DNA of 64,000 bases from JAVBOW01 sp031550125 (GTDB taxonomy: Bacteria; Bacteroidota; Bacteroidia; Bacteroidales; Rikenellaceae): NCBI GenBank assembly GCA_031550125.1, contig JAVBOW010000002.1, positions 163,354-227,353 of the forward strand, given 5' to 3'. The notes beneath the pieces are model-generated. The model was given only the letters and a program-made list of their open reading frames with translations. It did not search any database and had not been told where the DNA came from. The number at the start of each line of letters is the position of its first letter. Within the stretch, counting starts at the first letter, position 1. This document shows positions 62,043-64,000 of this stretch, one piece after another. A program made the position numbers and the translations under genes.

Positions 62043-62133
62043 GATAAAAGGTATTGTCCCACGTTTTTTATGTACCTACATCACCATTACGAAATGCGAT
62101 GGGACAAGCAAAATATGAAAATTACAAACAATT

Positions 62134-63471
62134 ATGAAAACGACATTCAGAGTTTTTATTCAACTGGCCTTACTAATAATCATAATTTTAAACATTACAT
62201 CATGTAATACAGACAAAGAAAGTAGACGTGATGATTCAATCCCAATACCTACAGGAATTATTGCCATACAAGAAAATAATAAAATAAAGATCTCTTGGAA
62301 TAGCAGCGACACGCCCTATCTCACATTCTATGTCAGTAAAACAATTACTCCATCAGAACCAGACGGAGCAAGTGAAGTGTTTGTAGGAACGGCATATGAT
62401 GGCGTTAACTACCTATATGATGAGGATCCTTTTGAAGGGTTAAACTACTATAAAATTTATGCCGACGACGGTTACTATCGTAGTAAAGAAAGTGATTACG
62501 TATCCTGTGAATTTAGGACAATAGGTAGCGCCTATATTGGCGTAGTGGCTTTCAACAGCAATATTTCTGTATATCCGGTCTCAAACTTCATTAAAGAGGC
62601 ACAACAATTTATAACCAACAAAACTAATGATGTAGATAGAACAGCCCTATGCTATGCGGTTTCAAAAGCTACTACACTTTTCAGTTCAGGTGGACTACCT
62701 GCCTTCGACAAAATATTCATAATATCATTTACCGACGGTTTTGACAATGGCTCAAGCAGCTTATATGTAGCTGACAACAAACACATTGCCCAAGGACAGG
62801 TTTATGATCAAGCTAAATTAGATTTGTCCGCCAAGATCGGATTAAGGAGTTACGCTATAGGTTTTGGGGATGAAGTTTCAGGCCATGAAACTGATATGAA
62901 AAAATTGGTCGTTGGCGGAGGAGAATACAAAATAGCCACAAGCGCATCATTAAATAACACATTCCAAGATATTGCCAATAGTGTATTAGCTTCAGCCAAA
63001 AATATCACATTGCGAACACAAGAAGGTCTATATACGGAAGATTATCCGAAATATTTTAGATTGACGGTAACGGCTGCGGCAAACAGTTTCACATCCACAA
63101 CCGAAAGCAGTAGTGTCATCTGCAAACTTGTTGGAAAAACATTAAGCATATTGACTCCTGGCAATTTTGTGTCTTTTAGCGCTCCTGTAACCGGAATTTT
63201 GAGCGATACCGATAATAAAATCATCATTCCTCTCAATAATTTACAGTATATACGCAATTCTACAGAGTATGTTATAAAAGATATAAGTGTAGAAGTGAGT
63301 TTTGACAAAGGGCGAACATACTATACGGACGTAGAGGATTCTTCAACGTCTGAAGACATCAGCAAAAATATTGCCGTTGTACTGGTTATAGATTGCAGCA
63401 CTTCATTAGGTAGCGCGTTTTCATATGTGCAAACATCCGCAAATGCATTTATAGATAGATTTAAAAAATAA
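62134..63471 (+). CDS. VWA lipoprotein with permuted motif order
   Basis: 445 residues. Lipobox NITSC (Cys at 24), then an FN3-like domain (about 35-130). VWA elements follow, but out of order: the second strand (IGVVAFNSN, about 138), the metal-site Thr (DRTALCYAV) and Asp (FTDGFDNGS, about 205) come first, then a beta-rich domain, while the first strand with the MIDAS motif DCSTS and its helix form the last 30 residues, ending in RFKK. The base composition is far more AT-rich than all neighbours, suggesting acquisition. Isolated gene flanked by inverted repeats. Confidence 0.65.
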   Translation: MKTTFRVFIQLALLIIIILNITSCNTDKESRRDDSIPIPTGIIAIQENNKIKISWNSSDTPYLTFYVSKTITPSEPDGASEVFVGTAYDGVNYLYDEDPFEGLNYYKIYADDGYYRSKESDYVSCEFRTIGSAYIGVVAFNSNISVYPVSNFIKEAQQFITNKTNDVDRTALCYAVSKATTLFSSGGLPAFDKIFIISFTDGFDNGSSSLYVADNKHIAQGQVYDQAKLDLSAKIGLRSYAIGFGDEVSGHETDMKKLVVGGGEYKIATSASLNNTFQDIANSVLASAKNITLRTQEGLYTEDYPKYFRLTVTAAANSFTSTTESSSVICKLVGKTLSILTPGNFVSFSAPVTGILSDTDNKIIIPLNNLQYIRNSTEYVIKDISVEVSFDKGRTYYTDVEDSSTSEDISKNIAVVLVIDCSTSLGSAFSYVQTSANAFIDRFKK

Positions 63472-63493
63472 AGCAGAATTTTAATGGATTAGA

Positions 63494-63559
63494 GGAGTAA
63501 ACTGAACTGTGTCAGGTAAAATATTATTAATTTACCTGACACAGCTTAGTTTACGCTCC
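63494..63559. repeat. 66-bp inverted repeat after the VWA lipoprotein
   Basis: The core CTGTGTCAGGTAAA (63507-63520) pairs perfectly with TTTACCTGACACAG (63531-63544), and the outer GGAGTAAACT pairs imperfectly with AGTTTACGCTCC. There is no T tract; it may end transcription or be a mobile hairpin. Confidence 0.8.
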
Positions 63560-63586
63560 CAATAAATACACATATGTGATTATTTT

Positions 63587-63799
63587 GGACCAGTCTGAAT
63601 TTCGGGTGGAGCAAATATTAAGAATTGTATTTTAGGTTAAAAATACATCGTTCGGAAATCACGATAATGCAATATCACCATGCGTTATGCACTTGATATA
63701 ATATGATGTTTTCTACGCAAGCTTTGTCTGAATAGCAGTAATTTCTCTAAATACAAATCTGGAATTAGTTTCTCCTCCACCCGAAATTCAGATTGAGCC
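63587..63799. repeat. MITE-like element with 25-bp inverted ends
   Basis: GGACCAGTCTGAATTTCGGGTGGAG-type left end (63587) and its inverted right end (63773-63799) share 15 consecutive bases (GAATTTCGGGTGGAG). The outermost bases GGACCAGTC equal the ends of the family at 853/1561/24849, but the inside is AT-rich and unrelated. No ORF. Confidence 0.65.
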
Positions 63800-63853
63800 G
63801 AAAAGACGCGCGGCAATCGGACGTCCGTGACAACCAAAAGGCCGAATGACCGC

Positions 63854-63889
63854 AAAACAAAAAGGGCCTTTCATTTCTGAAAGGCCCTT
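63854..63889 (-). terminator. Terminator of the rRNA operon
   Basis: AAGGGCCTTTC / GAAAGGCCCTT stem; on the minus strand followed by TTTTTGTTTT, two bases after the 5S 3' end. Confidence 0.9.
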
Positions 63890-63891
63890 GA

Positions 63892-64000
<109 letters not shown>

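Overview
The window reads as chromosomal DNA of a high-GC Bacteroidales bacterium, most likely Rikenellaceae (Alistipes-like). The evidence is the family mix: DUF4295 beside L28/L33, large-form IspG, DUF3108/DUF4296 proteins, PorT-like barrel, GH92, and a DAHP synthase-chorismate mutase fusion. In addition, many genes are preceded by the Bacteroidetes -7 box TAnnTTTG rather than E. coli-type promoters. Placement below order is inference; no search was run.

Layout. 1-814: panC (cut by the window edge) and panD. 815-1716: a repeat-rich patch with a 56-bp perfect palindrome and a small histone H1-like gene between two inverted MITE-like copies. 1717-21528: housekeeping genes, namely ispG (minus), then dcp, recG, DUF3108, a coiled-coil protein, a flippase, dut, holB-like, folK, two lipoproteins, a PorT-like barrel, rbfA, an FtsX/LolC-like permease, DUF4296, an amidohydrolase and hemW. 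21535-29004 (minus): DEAD-box helicase, deacetylase-like lipoprotein, rnhA, DksA-like protein, ileS. 29120-32639 (plus): gcvT, nhaD, rpmB-rpmG-DUF4295. 32708-35689 (minus): nadC-DPP IV. 35781-41059 (plus): ilvD, ilvBN, ilvC.

41060-43322 holds the clearest regulatory find: a promoter, a 26-codon ORF rich in Phe/Tyr codons (F-Y-Y-G-F-Y) and a terminator with a possible antiterminator, ahead of prephenate dehydrogenase and the DAHP synthase-chorismate mutase fusion. This looks like a transcription attenuator. 43381-47913 holds an unusual cassette: a Ser/Thr kinase with WG repeats, a VWA protein, a second kinase-like protein with all three catalytic residues changed (a pseudokinase, also with WG repeats), and a DMT transporter.

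47922-56610: PagL-like barrel, GNAT, DJ-1, sulfatase, pentapeptide protein, GT2, thymidine kinase, free-standing E2-type acyltransferase, Kdo transferase, Crp-type regulator. 56798-61645 (minus): a GtaA-like glutaminase-family protein and a GH92 mannosidase. 61800-63860 is AT-rich and repeat-bounded, with one VWA lipoprotein whose VWA motifs appear circularly permuted. The window ends in a minus-strand 5S rRNA with its terminator.

Dispersed non-coding repeats (a TIR-bearing MITE-like family, a 110-bp repeat, long hairpins) occupy most of the larger gaps. Two terminators of minus-strand genes lie inside the 3' coding ends of the convergent plus-strand genes.
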